From NCBI GenBank assembly GCA_040357565.1, contig JBDODJ010000029.1: a DNA stretch of 64,000 bases, one strand, 5' to 3'. The notes below the pieces were generated by a model that worked only from the letters and a program-made list of their open reading frames with translations, did no database searches and was not told the origin of the DNA. Source of the DNA: Cercozoa sp. M6MM. Lineage: Eukaryota > Endomyxa: Ascetosporea. Shown here piece by piece: positions 45,527 to 56,305 of the stretch; position 1 is the stretch's first letter; each line of letters begins with the position of its first letter. The translations under genes and the position numbers were made by a program.

Positions 45527-48500
45527 CATCTGGTGGGTGTCCCTATGGTATTTATGAACCTATTCATGTGTAGGTCAAGGCGAACGACGACTTGGACGAG
45601 GTGACGTCGAGTGTCATGCACCAGTTGTATTTTGCTGACCTCCCTTTCTTACTTTAGCCCTCCAGGCCCCTTTTGATTACTGTCTCTCTTTTTCCTCAGG
45701 TATGCACAGTCGAGACGCCTGGTGGAGGAAGGCGACCCCGAGGGTATAATCTGTGTGACTTGGTTGTTCCTCTGGTTTGTTATTCTGTGCCCTGTGCGGT
45801 GATGCGGTAGGCTCGACCGAGGCCTTTGTGGCGGCGGTGGAGCTGCGCGCCAGTCTGCCCTCCAACAAAGACGTGACTGACCCTGTGACTGACCCTGTAG
45901 ATGACCACGTGGCTGACCCTGTGACTGGCCATATGACTGCTAACGGCAACACCTACCAGTCAGTCGGTCAGGTGAGCGGCGACCTGCTACGACACGTCGC
46001 TGCCTTCCTGGGTGACACCGACGTTGCTGCCATGGCCTGCACCTGCACGCAGTGGCATGGTGCTTTCACTCCGCCATCTGGCTCCTGCTGGTGTATGTAT
46101 GTGTATGTGTCACCCTTGTTGTCCAGAGGCACTCACGAGCGATGCGAGCGCCTTCTGGCGACGCAAGTTCGCGTCAAAGTACCCGACGTTGTTCCCACTG
46201 CGTGCCGTATGTTTGACACACGCATACGCGCACAGTTGGAGTATCTAGGGCTCGGTACTTATGGGTACATGCGCTTTCACAGGCACTGTTTGAGCACAAG
46301 AGAGACACCTCGCCGTGGCATGGCAACACACCTGACACGGACGACTGGTGCGGTGCCTATGGTCGGTATCCCACATTTTCTGCTTCTTCCCTTCTGTCTT
46401 CCGTCGTTGTTACCCTTACTCCAGTCAAACTGCCGGTGCACGGTGCAAGATCGAACTCGCGTTTCGCCGAGCCAAGGGTGTGTCTAGCTTGTGTATTTTG
46501 TCTTCGTCTACACCCCCCCCCCCCCTCTGTAGCCAGTCTCAAAAGCAGCGTTTTCGGTCGGTGTTGCTTTTTGGACCTTGGTGCTCGCAGGTGACACTCC
46601 TTTTCTCTGTTGTTCTTGCTGCTTTTGTACCTTTTCTACTTGTAGCTCGGTGATGGGCTCGCTTGACTTTCCGATCGAGCACGAGCAGATCCGGGAACTC
46701 CTGGAAACGGCTAAGCCCTCTGCTGATCCCAGTGACGGTTTGTACAACCACTGGAGCGACGTTATTCCTCCGTACCAAGAGGTGCAGCAGATGTCGAGCA
46801 CGAGCGCGGGTGCGTTATGCCTTCTACTTCTGTATGTAATATATGTGCGTATGAGTTATTTGTAACTGTGCTTGTAAGTTATATTTGTCTCTGAGTTATG
46901 TCTGGATATGGATATTTATCTCTCTCCCTTTATAGATAGGTATATGAGTTATCTCTTTATCTATGGGAGTTATATCATATGAGTTATCTATCTGTAATTT
47001 ACACCGATACCCGAGTTATATATATTTGTATTGTGTATATGTATAACAGAGAGAGCGGCGGAGCGACGCGAGCTGCTGCACCGTCGCGTCCTGGAGACCC
47101 CGCTGCCACTGCAGCTGCTGCATCCGCTCGTGTCGCGCAGTGACTGTGCGCTGGGCCTTTTATTATCTCCGGCTTTTGTGTGCATAATATGTCGTGTATA
47201 CAGTGGAAAAGGCACTAAAAAAGAAGAATTGCGACTCGGTTTTGGTATGTCTATCTTACCTCTTGGTTTGTTTTGTCCATACGTGAGTGCAGGATCTAAT
47301 TTTGGAGAACGTATCGTCGGAGGATGTCGCTGATGCGTACTCCAGTCACTTCTTTCAAAGTGAGAATCGGTGTGATTGCTGCATGTGTGCGTGCCTAGAA
47401 CGAGGAACTACCATTACTACGTTCCGTACAACCTTTGGTAGCGTCCATTTGGAAACAGGGTTTGTTGATTGGAACCTGCTGCTGCAGGAACTCGTTCGAC
47501 CAACTGACGTCCCTGAAACTCATGCCGTCGGTTGTCTCGCTGGAACGAGGCTATGTGAGTCTTGCTGTTGTCTACTCTTGTGTTGTATTGTTGTGTTGTG
47601 CTGTATTGTGTTGAGTTGTGTTGTATTGTGTTGAGTTGTGTTGTATTGTTGTGTTATCTTTTTGTGTGTGTTCAGTCGTTCGGCTCGCCGTTCCACTTCG
47701 CGTCCTACGGAGCGTGAGTTTCTCCCCCAGGTCTAAGGTCGTGTTTGCATCTCTGTTGGCACAGAGACATCAGCAACGTTGGAACTCTGCGTCCGTTGGT
47801 GCACTTCAACCCTCCTCCCGAAGGTGTCTAAACCACTATGCCCCCTTTAATTCTGCCTTGCGTAGTTAGGGTATACTTTGTGTATGCGTGTCCTTGCAGT
47901 GGAACTACCGCAAGACTCAACTCCCGGACTGGGCCGAATGCACGCGGAGTCCACTGCTCTGCACAGTCTACTGGGGCAGCGTCTGGAGGTAAACCTTCCT
48001 ATAGCCACCTGTCTTAGTCCGTCCTTGCATATGTTTGGTGTCCTTGCAGCGCATCACAATGGTTGACGTCGCGCAGCTGCAGGCAAAGTTCGCCTACACC
48101 ATGCGTCGACGCTTCGGCTCTCGCACCCCGTGTGTTTTCATGTTACCGTCTTTCCCGTGTGCCTTCACTAACTTCCCTTTAGTCTAACTGATCTGCTGGG
48201 TGTCGGCGGCGGTGTCATGCACGACTGTATACACCCTCTGGCTTTGTGGCGTGTCTTGTCCTTGTGTACAGCGTGTGTGCGTGTGTCATCCTAGTCGACG
48301 TGCAAGTTGCTGCCCGCGCAGTGCAGAACAAGTACAGCTCTTGAGTGTCTTGGACTCCTTGATGGAGTGGCGAGTGTGCTCACTTGTGCAGCGTAATGAC
48401 GCGCAACTCAGTCCCACTGCTGCTGGTCAAGCCGTGGTCCATGGGCTGGTACAGCTTGTGTCCTGTCTCGCTCAATCTGCCTTGTGTAATTTCTGCTACT

Positions 48501-50145
48501 GTTTTGGCATAGTGTGCAACTGGCGCAACTCCTGACGCACCTGATGACGACTCGCAGCTACGCGCCGGGCATTTTCCCGTTCGTTGCGGCTGTTGAGGCG
48601 TGCGTTGCCTTTGCTTCCTCTTTGTAACCCTCCAGCCAACTTCCTATGTCTTTTGTATGTAGACCGGTACTGACTGCTCTGGCATCCGGCCGGGACTCGG
48701 CCCTGGTGGCGCACGTGTCGCCCTCGTGCGCTGTCGTTGCACTCGTTAAGGGCGCGCGACTCATTGCCATGTATCCTCCGAATATAAGTTATGTATACAT
48801 ATAGTATATATATATATATATATATAATTACGTCTCAGGACGGAGTGGCTGCCGTGGCGTGAGGAGCGTCGCAAGATGCTGGTGCCGCAGACTGCTCCCG
48901 GACACGACTACGATAGTACATTCCTGGACCTACATATCACCTCGGATCTGTCTGTGCGACTCGGTGGTGTTGTGTAGCTCTGATGGGCGCTGTCGACAAC
49001 GACCTAGAGGAAGAAGATGGACACACGTAACCTCGTCTACCTACGGTGTCTGTCTCCGTCCCTGTATACTCCGTGTCCTCTCCTCATAGGTATTCGTCCC
49101 CGACGCGACGTGTGCTGGAACGTCGCACGCGCGGCCGTCCGAAGATGCTCGTGCCCGACTCGGTCGACCTGACGTACACACACACACACACGCGCGCGCG
49201 CGCGTGCTTACTCGGTCAGTCTGATGTGTTCTTATTGAGCAGAGGTTTTGTCGACTTTGTGCGGCAGAATCTGGGCATGTGGAACGAGATCTCTTGTGGT
49301 GCTTAGCTGTATCAATGCCAGGAATGCCCTTTGCTTTTACACCCTTCCTTCATCCCCAGACCAACCGACGGTGGTGGTGTCGGGTGGCGTCACACTCCAG
49401 GACGGCTTCGACGACATGCTCAAAGCTGCGTTGCCTGTACCCGTGCCTACTTAAACAGAAGACGCCAAAGCACGTGTCTACGGACGATTTGTGTCTATAG
49501 GAGGCAGAGGTGATCGCACCTGCCCGTGTGCGTCGCCTGCGAGCCACTGTGGTGGGCGCCAGACTCTTCGTGTCGCGTCCGGACGCGCCCAGCTTTTTCA
49601 TCGTGCTCTCTCCGTTCCTCATTTTGACTCTGCTTGTTGCTGACACTGGCGTGTGACACAGGGCCTCGAGCAGCTCGTGCAGCAGGTGCAGTTCGCGCTG
49701 CAGGAGACCCCGCTGCGCGCAGTACTGCAGCACCAGCTGCATACTCAAAGCAAGCGCTGGGACTTGGCCCACCTGAACGTACAGTTACACCTTAGTTCTG
49801 TCACTTTTGAGTTCGACCATTCTAGACGTTTCTGCAGGGATACCAACAAACTGTGGAGATTGAAGATGATGTTGGGTATGCTTTCCTTCTTTGCGTTCTT
49901 AGTTTTGTCAATGTTGGCGCTTGTTGCAGACTTGATAATCCTTTCGCCGACATCGACAAAAATATTGTGCCTTGTTTCCTTCCTTTCCTGGCCTGTGCCT
50001 AACTATGACTCTCTGTGTGTTTTGGTCTGTGCAGTCACTTTGGCGTCGATTCCTGGCATTTGGTTCGTCGGTGCTCTCGGATGCGGATGCGGATGTGCCA
50101 GCTCGGGATGATTCCCATGACGACGAGAAAGACGGAAACCAGTAA
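44127..50145 (+). CDS. Prolyl-4-hydroxylase-like oxygenase joined to an F-box-like segment and a long unknown C-terminus
   Basis: Exons join in frame from the ATG at 44127 to a TAA at 50143-50145, about 1,300-1,500 residues. Part 1 is a P4H-type 2-oxoglutarate/Fe(II) oxygenase: CGIRIDNFLSERECQ, WKPCGINPMLRITKYG, the iron motif DKFSPHRDSGFVA, then MTLLVYLNHDCKGGHTLFYN, and TGAALLFPHDVIHAGDTVES with NKYILRCDVLFEH carrying the distal His and the Arg/Lys for 2-oxoglutarate. Part 2 (about 45960-46200) reads SGDLLRHVAAFLGDTDVAAM, ACTCTQWH, then EALTSDASAFWRRKFASKY, which fits the F-box helix pattern. Part 3 has many readable exons, for example DLILENVSSEDVADAYSSHF with a CDCCMCAC cluster, VQLLSVLDSLMEWRVCSLVQ, LAQLLTHLMTTRSYAPGIFP, TEWLPWREERRKMLVPQTA and ARVRRLRATVVGARLFV, ending DDSHDDEKDGNQ. 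I do not recognise part 3. Splice phase is conserved across both junctions, but two or three genes remain possible. Confidence 0.55.
45475..45528 (+). repeat. CA microsatellite in an intron
   Basis: A nearly pure CA tract of about 50 bp follows the exon ending TRLGREQLA. It is intronic. Confidence 0.9.
46810..47048 (+). repeat. AT-rich long intron with GAGTTAT repeats
   Basis: At about 238 nt this intron is several times longer than its neighbours. It contains six or more GAGTTAT copies within an AT-rich tract. It sits between exons ending QQMSSTSAG and starting ERAAERRELLHRR, and is the most likely place for a gene boundary if the long gene is really two. Confidence 0.6.
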
Positions 50146-50592
50146 AAGGAACCGAACTACGCTAGCGGAACGGGGTACGGTACCAGGGTACCGTACCAGT
50201 ATTATTATATCATCGCATGTAGTACAGTACATATAGTTAGTTAGGGAGTTTTCTGTTTCACTGCCGTGCTGTTCGTCAATTCGACGGGTTGTGGGGAGGC
50301 GGCGAGTCCCACTGTTCCGTTCCGAAGGTTTTTGTCGACATCCTCCTGTGCTTCGGCACGATCTGGACACGGAGCCATTCGTCTTCCCTGCCCTTTTAGG
50401 GGATTCCTCACATCATAGCCAGGTGTTGGTTGTCTCGTGTGGACGAGCGCGGTTGAAGTACTTGTAGGAGACTGTGCGACCACTCAGGAAACAAACAACT
50501 GAATATATACATCGTAAATGTACACGCGCATCCGACATCGTAAAACCAAAGTCAAGTAAGTGTCAATTGAAGTGGCCAGCTAGGTCTGAACG
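50146..50592. terminator. 3' spacer with a perfect 11-bp inverted repeat
   Basis: The spacer between convergent genes contains GGTACGGTACC, a 2-nt loop AG, then GGTACCGTACC (50174-50197), which would form a strong hairpin 29 bp after the upstream stop codon. A role in 3'-end formation is possible but only inferred. A minus-strand 80-codon frame (50241-50483) has no clear coding character. Confidence 0.4.
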
Positions 50593-51116
50593 CTAGTTTT
50601 CGTCCCGCATGCCCTCTTGGTCGCGGAGCTTGCGAATCGAGATGTCATAGAGCACACTTTCGATCTGTTTGATGGCGTACTTCATCGAGTCGAACTTGCG
50701 ACTGCGTGATTCACACAGAAGACAACGTGCCTATGTGTTCCCAACCGAGACAGAAACTGACAGTGAGTCAGCGGTACCGCAGATTGTCGTTCTTGTAGTT
50801 AAGCAACTGAAATCCAGCGTACAGGTCGTTCACTGCACACACAGCGCAACCAGTTAGTCACTCAGCTAGTCAGCGATCAGGAAGCAAAGTAGGCACACAA
50901 GGCAGGACAAAAATCACACTCACCAAAGTCACTGATGACACCGGGAGTGTCAAAATCGCCATGTGTGACGCAGTTGACACAGTAACGCGCTAACTCGGCC
51001 GGCAGCGAAGCCACTCCGGCCAGATAGTCCTCCTCCTTGATGGCCGGTCCGGTCTCTGCCGGATAGATAGATTGGTAGATAGAGATAGAGAGATAGAGAT
51101 CGAGAGATAGAGATAG

Positions 51117-51171
<55 letters not shown>

Positions 51172-51181
51172 NNNNNNNNNN

Positions 51182-51232
<51 letters not shown>

Positions 51233-52097
51233 AGACAAACAGACAGAAGATAGATAGATAGAGAGATAGATATATATATATATATATATATAGATAGATA
51301 GATACAGATAGATATAGACAGATAGATATAGATAGATATAGACAGATAGATATAGATAGATATAGATAAATATAGATAGATATAGATGGATATAGATATA
51401 GACAGGTATACAGAAACAGATATACATATACATATACATATACATACAGATCGATACAGAGAGCGAGAGGCAGATAGGAAAAGAGAGCACCAGGGATGTG
51501 CAGCATAGCCGACAGTTCCGACAGTGTGCACAGCGAGCGTGTACGGGCAAAGTGCGCCAGTGCCGCCGCCGAGATCAGTTGCGACAACGCTACAGGATAT
51601 GCATACTAGATATACCGGTATAATAGGTCTGAAAGTAAAGCACGAGATACGGGATCGCCACATGCCTTCCCATTCGGCTTGGTTCTCACCCACGGTCAGA
51701 ATGATCTGTAGCCAGCTGCGAGTCCAAACTCAAGTCAGACCATGGACCAGACTGATAAAGAAGACAAAGGGTGTACAGTTCGCCCAAAGGAGGAAAGACA
51801 GTCTCACACACGCTCTTTCCTGTGCTCGTGCACATGCCTTTAATCAGCACAAACCGGGTGAATAGAGAGAGAACACACCGAGTTCCTTGAGTTGTTCGAT
51901 GTTGCTGCGGTGCATGGCCTGCATTCGCACCGACGCCGTGCGGGCAATGTCGCTGACTAAACGCACACTACAGACCAATGACATACATGTGCCTACATAG
52001 AACTACCTGCACGCACATGTACTTGCAGTTTTTCCTTCGTTTCCGCACGCTCTTGAAGCGATGCACCCATGCTTTCGAAAATCTCACTAACGCTCAT
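50593..52097 (-). CDS. TSN: Translin
   Basis: Translin binds single-stranded DNA and RNA and, with TRAX, forms the C3PO RNase that helps clear the RISC passenger strand and process tRNA. Seven exons encode about 225 residues, the family length. The start is [20 protein letters not shown] (ATG at 52097). Later exons read [96 protein letters not shown] and [20 protein letters not shown], ending [14 protein letters not shown]. The strongest matches to animal and plant translin are [39 protein letters not shown] and [10 protein letters not shown]. The intron at 51066-51491 is unusually long because of a GA/GATA repeat with a 10-N gap. It lies directly upstream of another minus-strand gene. Confidence 0.93.
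51060..51445 (+). repeat. GA / GATA compound microsatellite with 10-N gap
   Basis: GATAGA units, pure GA on both sides of N at 51172-51181, then GATA and GATATA units and ATAC units fill most of a translin intron. Long Ser/Leu/Tyr/Ile open frames here are artefacts of the repeat. Confidence 0.9.
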
Positions 52098-52359
52098 TGC
52101 CAAGGGTTTGCACGAGCACTTGTATTTGCGTCGCAACAAAGTGTCTGGTGTCGCGTGGTACTGTACCGTGCAGTTTTGTGTGGCTACGATCAAGTTCGCT
52201 TGCCGCCGGCATGATCGAAGCCGTATTTGTACGCCTAACGACGAGACGAATGACGAGACGAACGACAGTTAAACAGAAAACGAACTAACTAAACTGAAGC
52301 GAAAAAGAAAAAATCAGTCGAGAAACTGAAGCCAAAGAAAGGTATCATCGCATTCGAGT

Positions 52360-52921
52360 TTATTCGGGACGCATGTGCTTTTTGAAGATCTTCTTGGCCA
52401 ACTGCATCTTCTTGAGCGGCGACGGCATCGTCTGGACAAAAACAAGAAAAGAAACATGACGCCAACATCGCAGGAATATTAATTTGCATGGAGGGTACGA
52501 AGTGGGGATCCAACGTCTTACGGAGCGCCCAGACCTCCTTGTCGCTGCCCAAAAATACATTAATGGATGTGCGCTTGTGTCGGCTAGAAAAAGAGGAACA
52601 GCGTACACCACAGGCTGCTTCGGAACAGTCTGGCCTGCATCTTGGAGCTCTGCGCGAATGCGAATTAACCTTTGTAAGAAAACACAGCCACGAAACACGT
52701 CTGGCAAAAAGCTTACTGTGGAAAAGTTTGCGTCGAGATTCGCCGACTCTCTGGTACTACGCACACAAGAAAACTCGGATCGCCAGAAGCCAGAAGAAAC
52801 GCTTGCAACAGAAAGAACGTACTGGCATGATTCGCTTGCCCTTGCCAACAGCCGCCATCGCCAGCACCGCCGTACCGGTGTACAGGATCGCGAAGAGCCA
52901 AGACAAGTCGTCGTTGAACAT
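52360..52921 (-). CDS. Small single-pass membrane protein
   Basis: About four exons run from an ATG at 52921 to a TAA at 52360-52362, giving roughly 95-100 residues. The first exon is MFNDDLSWLFAILYTGTAVL followed by AMAAVGKGKRIMP, a short polar N-terminus and one transmembrane helix. Later exons read LIRIRAELQDAGQTVPKQP, DKEVWALRKTLDPHF and MPSPLKKMQLAKKIFKKHM, with a basic C-terminal tail. An N-terminal helix and a basic tail suggest an organelle membrane protein, but this is inference. No family recognised. The middle joins are uncertain. The gene lies 230 bp from the divergent glycosyltransferase-like gene. Confidence 0.5.
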
Positions 52922-53150
52922 GCTGGCTCACCTGCACAAACAAAAAAATAATTTTCTGCTAGTCTGCACACGCAAACAGTTGAGGCACTACGAAAAAAGC
53001 ACACACTTCGTGGGTATACCGTACGGTTTAAGACACGCTTGTTTTGGTGCAAGATAGATTTAGTCAAAATCTGATCGTCTCTGTCCTCATAATGCTCAAA
53101 GTTAGATACGTACACAGCTTTTCCGGCACGGAATTGATGTGTTAACACCA

Positions 53151-53421
53151 ATGAATGATGCGCATCTTTGGCTAAAGGGCTGCTTGGTCTGGTGTGTTGT
53201 CACAGTGGCGCTGACCTGTGTAGCCATCTGGATTGCACGGAGCGGCTTCGTCGAGCGGCGTGACTGGAGTGGTTTTTCTGGCGACTTGGCGTATCTGTAC
53301 TGTTTTTAAATTTCTGACTGTCCGCGCAGAGGATTCGAGACTACGATGCCTATAGGACCAAGCAGGTGCTGCGACTCGACCTATTTCGTCGCTACTGTAA
53401 GTTGGTTCCATCCGAGGTTGT

Positions 53422-53479
<58 letters not shown>

Positions 53480-55760
53480 TACGTACAGGGCTACAGTCAT
53501 ATCGGCCGCCTCGCTTTGTGCACACGGACGCGAGCGTCGACGTGGACATCGCAACGTCACCGTGGACACCGCGGAGTGCGCAGAGTCCGATTCGCGTCGT
53601 CGATGTCGATGACTTCTTGTGGCGACAGCGTGCTGATTCCCATGGTGCAGTGTCTCTCTTACCCTTGTACTTCGTCCCCCCCTCCTCTCTTGTGTGTATG
53701 TGTGTGTGTGTGTGTGTGTGCCTGTGTGTGTATTGTGTGTGTATTGTGTGTATTGTGTAGTGTTGTGTGTATGCGTGTATGCGCGTGTGTGTATAGATAC
53801 GCGAGAGTTGCTGCAACTGGTGTCACAGCAGTGCATCGACGAGAAGTGGGACCGCTCTCACGGAATGCATGTCTACACTGACACTGTAAGCTAACTCTCC
53901 TTGCGCCTGTGTATATCTTCGTGTGTATCTTTTGTGTGTATCTTTTTATGTGTCCTTCTTCTAGTACAATGCACCACCAGATCGCTTGCGCAATCTGGAC
54001 GAGCGGTACGACAAGGACGGCATCGTTGTGTCCACCATGGCCATCGCGACCATCCTGCAGCAGGGTAGTCAAGCACCTGTCCCCTGTGTTTATTTGTTCT
54101 ATTAGGCTACGTGTCTTGCAGGAAGAAGAGGCCGCAACTTGGTACGCGGCATTGTCGACGGGATTACCGGGTGCAGTCTTGTTCTTATATCTGGGATATA
54201 TATACTATGTATGTGTGTATTTGTTTTTCTTCAGGTGGGCTCGCTCACTGCACCGACTAAACGTTTACGGCTTGCTTTGTGAGCAATCATTTCTTCCCTT
54301 GCCTTGTTCCTGTGTTGTACCTTCGGTCCTGTTCTCTCAGTGGCCGACCAGGCGGCTTTGGACCTCCTGCAATCGCGACGACTGATTCGCCAGAGCAGCG
54401 ACAGTGACGAGACCTGGGTCTTTGTGCAGTTTCCGAGGGTTCGATTGCTGCTGTTTGATAGGTACTACTCCTCCTGGAACACAGGGCTTTTTGAATATCC
54501 TGTGCGTTCATAGAGACGAGGCAGCAAGTCATCTTCCCTTCGTGTCTGGCACCTTTTTCGGCACACTGCAGTCTGTGTATCCTGCGTTTTCTGGGTGCTG
54601 TAGTTTTAGTAAGCTGCCTTTTGGTACAGTTTGCCGCCATCGGAGGCACGTGCACTGCAATCGTGTGTCACTGACGCTTTGCACACTGGCAATCTGTCCA
54701 AAGTAGACCTCTCCCTCCTCATGTATGTCTCAGGTGTTTTCTCACACTTAGTGTGCTTCAGCGACGTGCCGCTGATTTGCTGCATGTCAACGATCTGCGT
54801 TTCGCCTTACTGGCCCATCTGACACGGCCTACTGATGGCCTACTGCGTCGTTGGGGATACCGTATATATCTCATGCGATACTCTCTTAGTAAATAGTAGT
54901 GATACCTTTGTGTTCAGGCAAGGTGCTGCTGATGGACGGCGTCGATGCACGTATTCTTAGGTTCTGTTAGCAGTGTCAGTACACTGTGGCCACATGGGCA
55001 TGCACACAGGACTCGGCGTCGACCCATTTGTCGTGATGCGCGCCTTTGATGCCAATGAGGAGACCACGCCGTTCTTTTTGGTGAGTGTGTACTTTACGTT
55101 CCCCTCCCTCATCCCGTCCAGCTGTGTTGTCATTGCAGGGTTACGAAACAGGCGCTGATATCTCGGTATACATGAGCATGTGTATATGTTTTGTAGTAGG
55201 TGTATTGTGGTGTGTGTTACAGGGCGGCTGGATGGCCGATCGCTTTCGCGATTGCTATCCAATTCGACAACGGCCCTCGTGGTACCTTTGCGCACACTGA
55301 CACTTTGGGGTGAATAAAGGTATATCCCCTGGTGTCCCGTAGGCTGCGCAGCGACACAGGCACCGTTCTCTACAATGCCGGCGTCTTCGGAGGGCACATT
55401 GAAAGTGTAAATTTACACTTTGCACAAATCATTTCGATTTTGGCTGTATGTTATGAGTGTTGTCTTTAGGTGCACGCCGTGTCACGTGGTGTCGCTGAGT
55501 TCCTGCCGTGTGTGCTGTCGCGCTTCGACGGCGCCACCACACGCGACCAGGCGCAGAGACTGCTGGCAACGAATACTTGCGACATGATGGCCGTCAACGT
55601 CATTCTCGGCATGCTGCATGACCACCCGCAGCGCTTGCGCCGACCGCAACAAGACGAAACCGGGCGACTTGAACGTTCAGTGCAACTCTTTGCGGGCGCA
55701 CCTTTCGTGTCACAGTTCAAGCGCGGCCAGCACTGCGGTAGTGTCGTCTATCACAAGTGA
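53151..55760 (+). CDS. Type II membrane protein, glycosyltransferase-like
   Basis: About 15 exons run from an ATG at 53151 to a TGA at 55758-55760, roughly 500 residues. The N-terminus MNDAHLWLKGCLVWCVVTVA continues LTCVAIWIARSGFVERRDW: a short cytosolic tail, one signal-anchor helix and a stem, typical of Golgi glycosyltransferases. Exons then read IRDYDAYRTKQVLRLDLFRR, SPIRVVDVDDFLWRQRADSH, TRELLQLVSQQCIDEKWDRS, RLRNLDERYDKDGIVVSTMA, LLRRWGYRKVLLMDGVDARI, LGVDPFVVMRAFDANEETTP, GGWMADRFRDCYPIRQRP, GTVLYNAGVFGGHIESVHAV, then ATNTCDMMAVNVILGM and GAPFVSQFKRGQHCGSVVYH. The pieces KVLLMDGVD, LYNAGVFGGH, DMMAVN and the final VxHK resemble the acceptor and nucleotide-sugar regions of uncharacterised protist and plant glycosyltransferases. 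The family is not assigned. The join near 54960-55010 breaks phase and may hide a short exon or a sequence error. Confidence 0.65.
53427..53476 (+). repeat. GT microsatellite in an intron
   Basis: A pure GT tract of about 45 bp lies between exons ending LRLDLFRRY and starting with LQSYRPPRFV. A second, less pure tract lies at 53694-53795. Confidence 0.9.
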
Positions 55761-55864
55761 CGAGCTCAGCATGATACAATTGTACGGTACGGCGCCAATT
55801 TTCGGCTTATGTAACGGTTCTCGGCCGAGCAACGCAAACTGAACTTTCGAAACGGACGGAGTAC

Positions 55865-55909
55865 CAACCTTGAAGAAGATGTCCTATGCAACCTTGAAGA
55901 AGATGTCCT
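55865..55909 (+). repeat. 21-bp tandem duplication
   Basis: Two exact copies of a 21-bp sequence are separated by 3 bp (ATG). Confidence 0.9.
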
Positions 55910-55953
55910 GAGCGGGCGGCGGATTTCGGCCATGTGCTTGTGGTCTACCTTAG

Positions 55954-56001
55954 GGATTGGTACAGGGAATGCTACATAGTTGGTATCTTAGCAGAGTGAA
56001 C
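55954..56001 (+). repeat. Dispersed ~47-bp repeat, copy 2
   Basis: GGATTGGTACAGGGAATG...CATAGTTGG...TCTTAG...TGAAC matches 3591-3637, same orientation, about 83 percent by eye. Confidence 0.7.
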
Positions 56002-56305
56002 GTATCCATCTAGCTATTGTGTATATTTTCGCGCAGTTCCGATAGCGTGGAGTTTCAATTGATACCTTGATACTATCTTACACTTGCTGCGCTGCAGCCC
56101 CGGGGCGGCCCACTGCCAACTACAGTAGACTCAGCGTCGTCAGGTACTTCTACGATCTCCATGGCTGCCTCCAACTGACGAAGAGATTGGACGAGTGACG
56201 ACGCACTATCGACGTTTACGTGGATTAATTTAAAAAACTCCGCTCGTCACTTTTACCCTCGCAGAGTCGATAACGTCTTTGCACGGGTGGCGACGGATAA
56301 AAGCA

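Larger units (their letters stand above)
55761..56305. other. Spacer between convergent genes with two repeat types
   Basis: No gene seen. A 21-bp sequence CAACCTTGAAGAAG...TGTCCT is directly repeated at 55865-55885 and 55889-55909 (24-bp period), and copy 2 of the dispersed 47-bp repeat is at 55954-56001. Confidence 0.6.

Noticed and set aside
50950-51693. 247-codon minus-strand frame rich in Ser, Leu, Tyr and Ile
   Set aside because: The hydrophobic part is a GA/GATA repeat with N; the real translin exons are in short pieces on either side.
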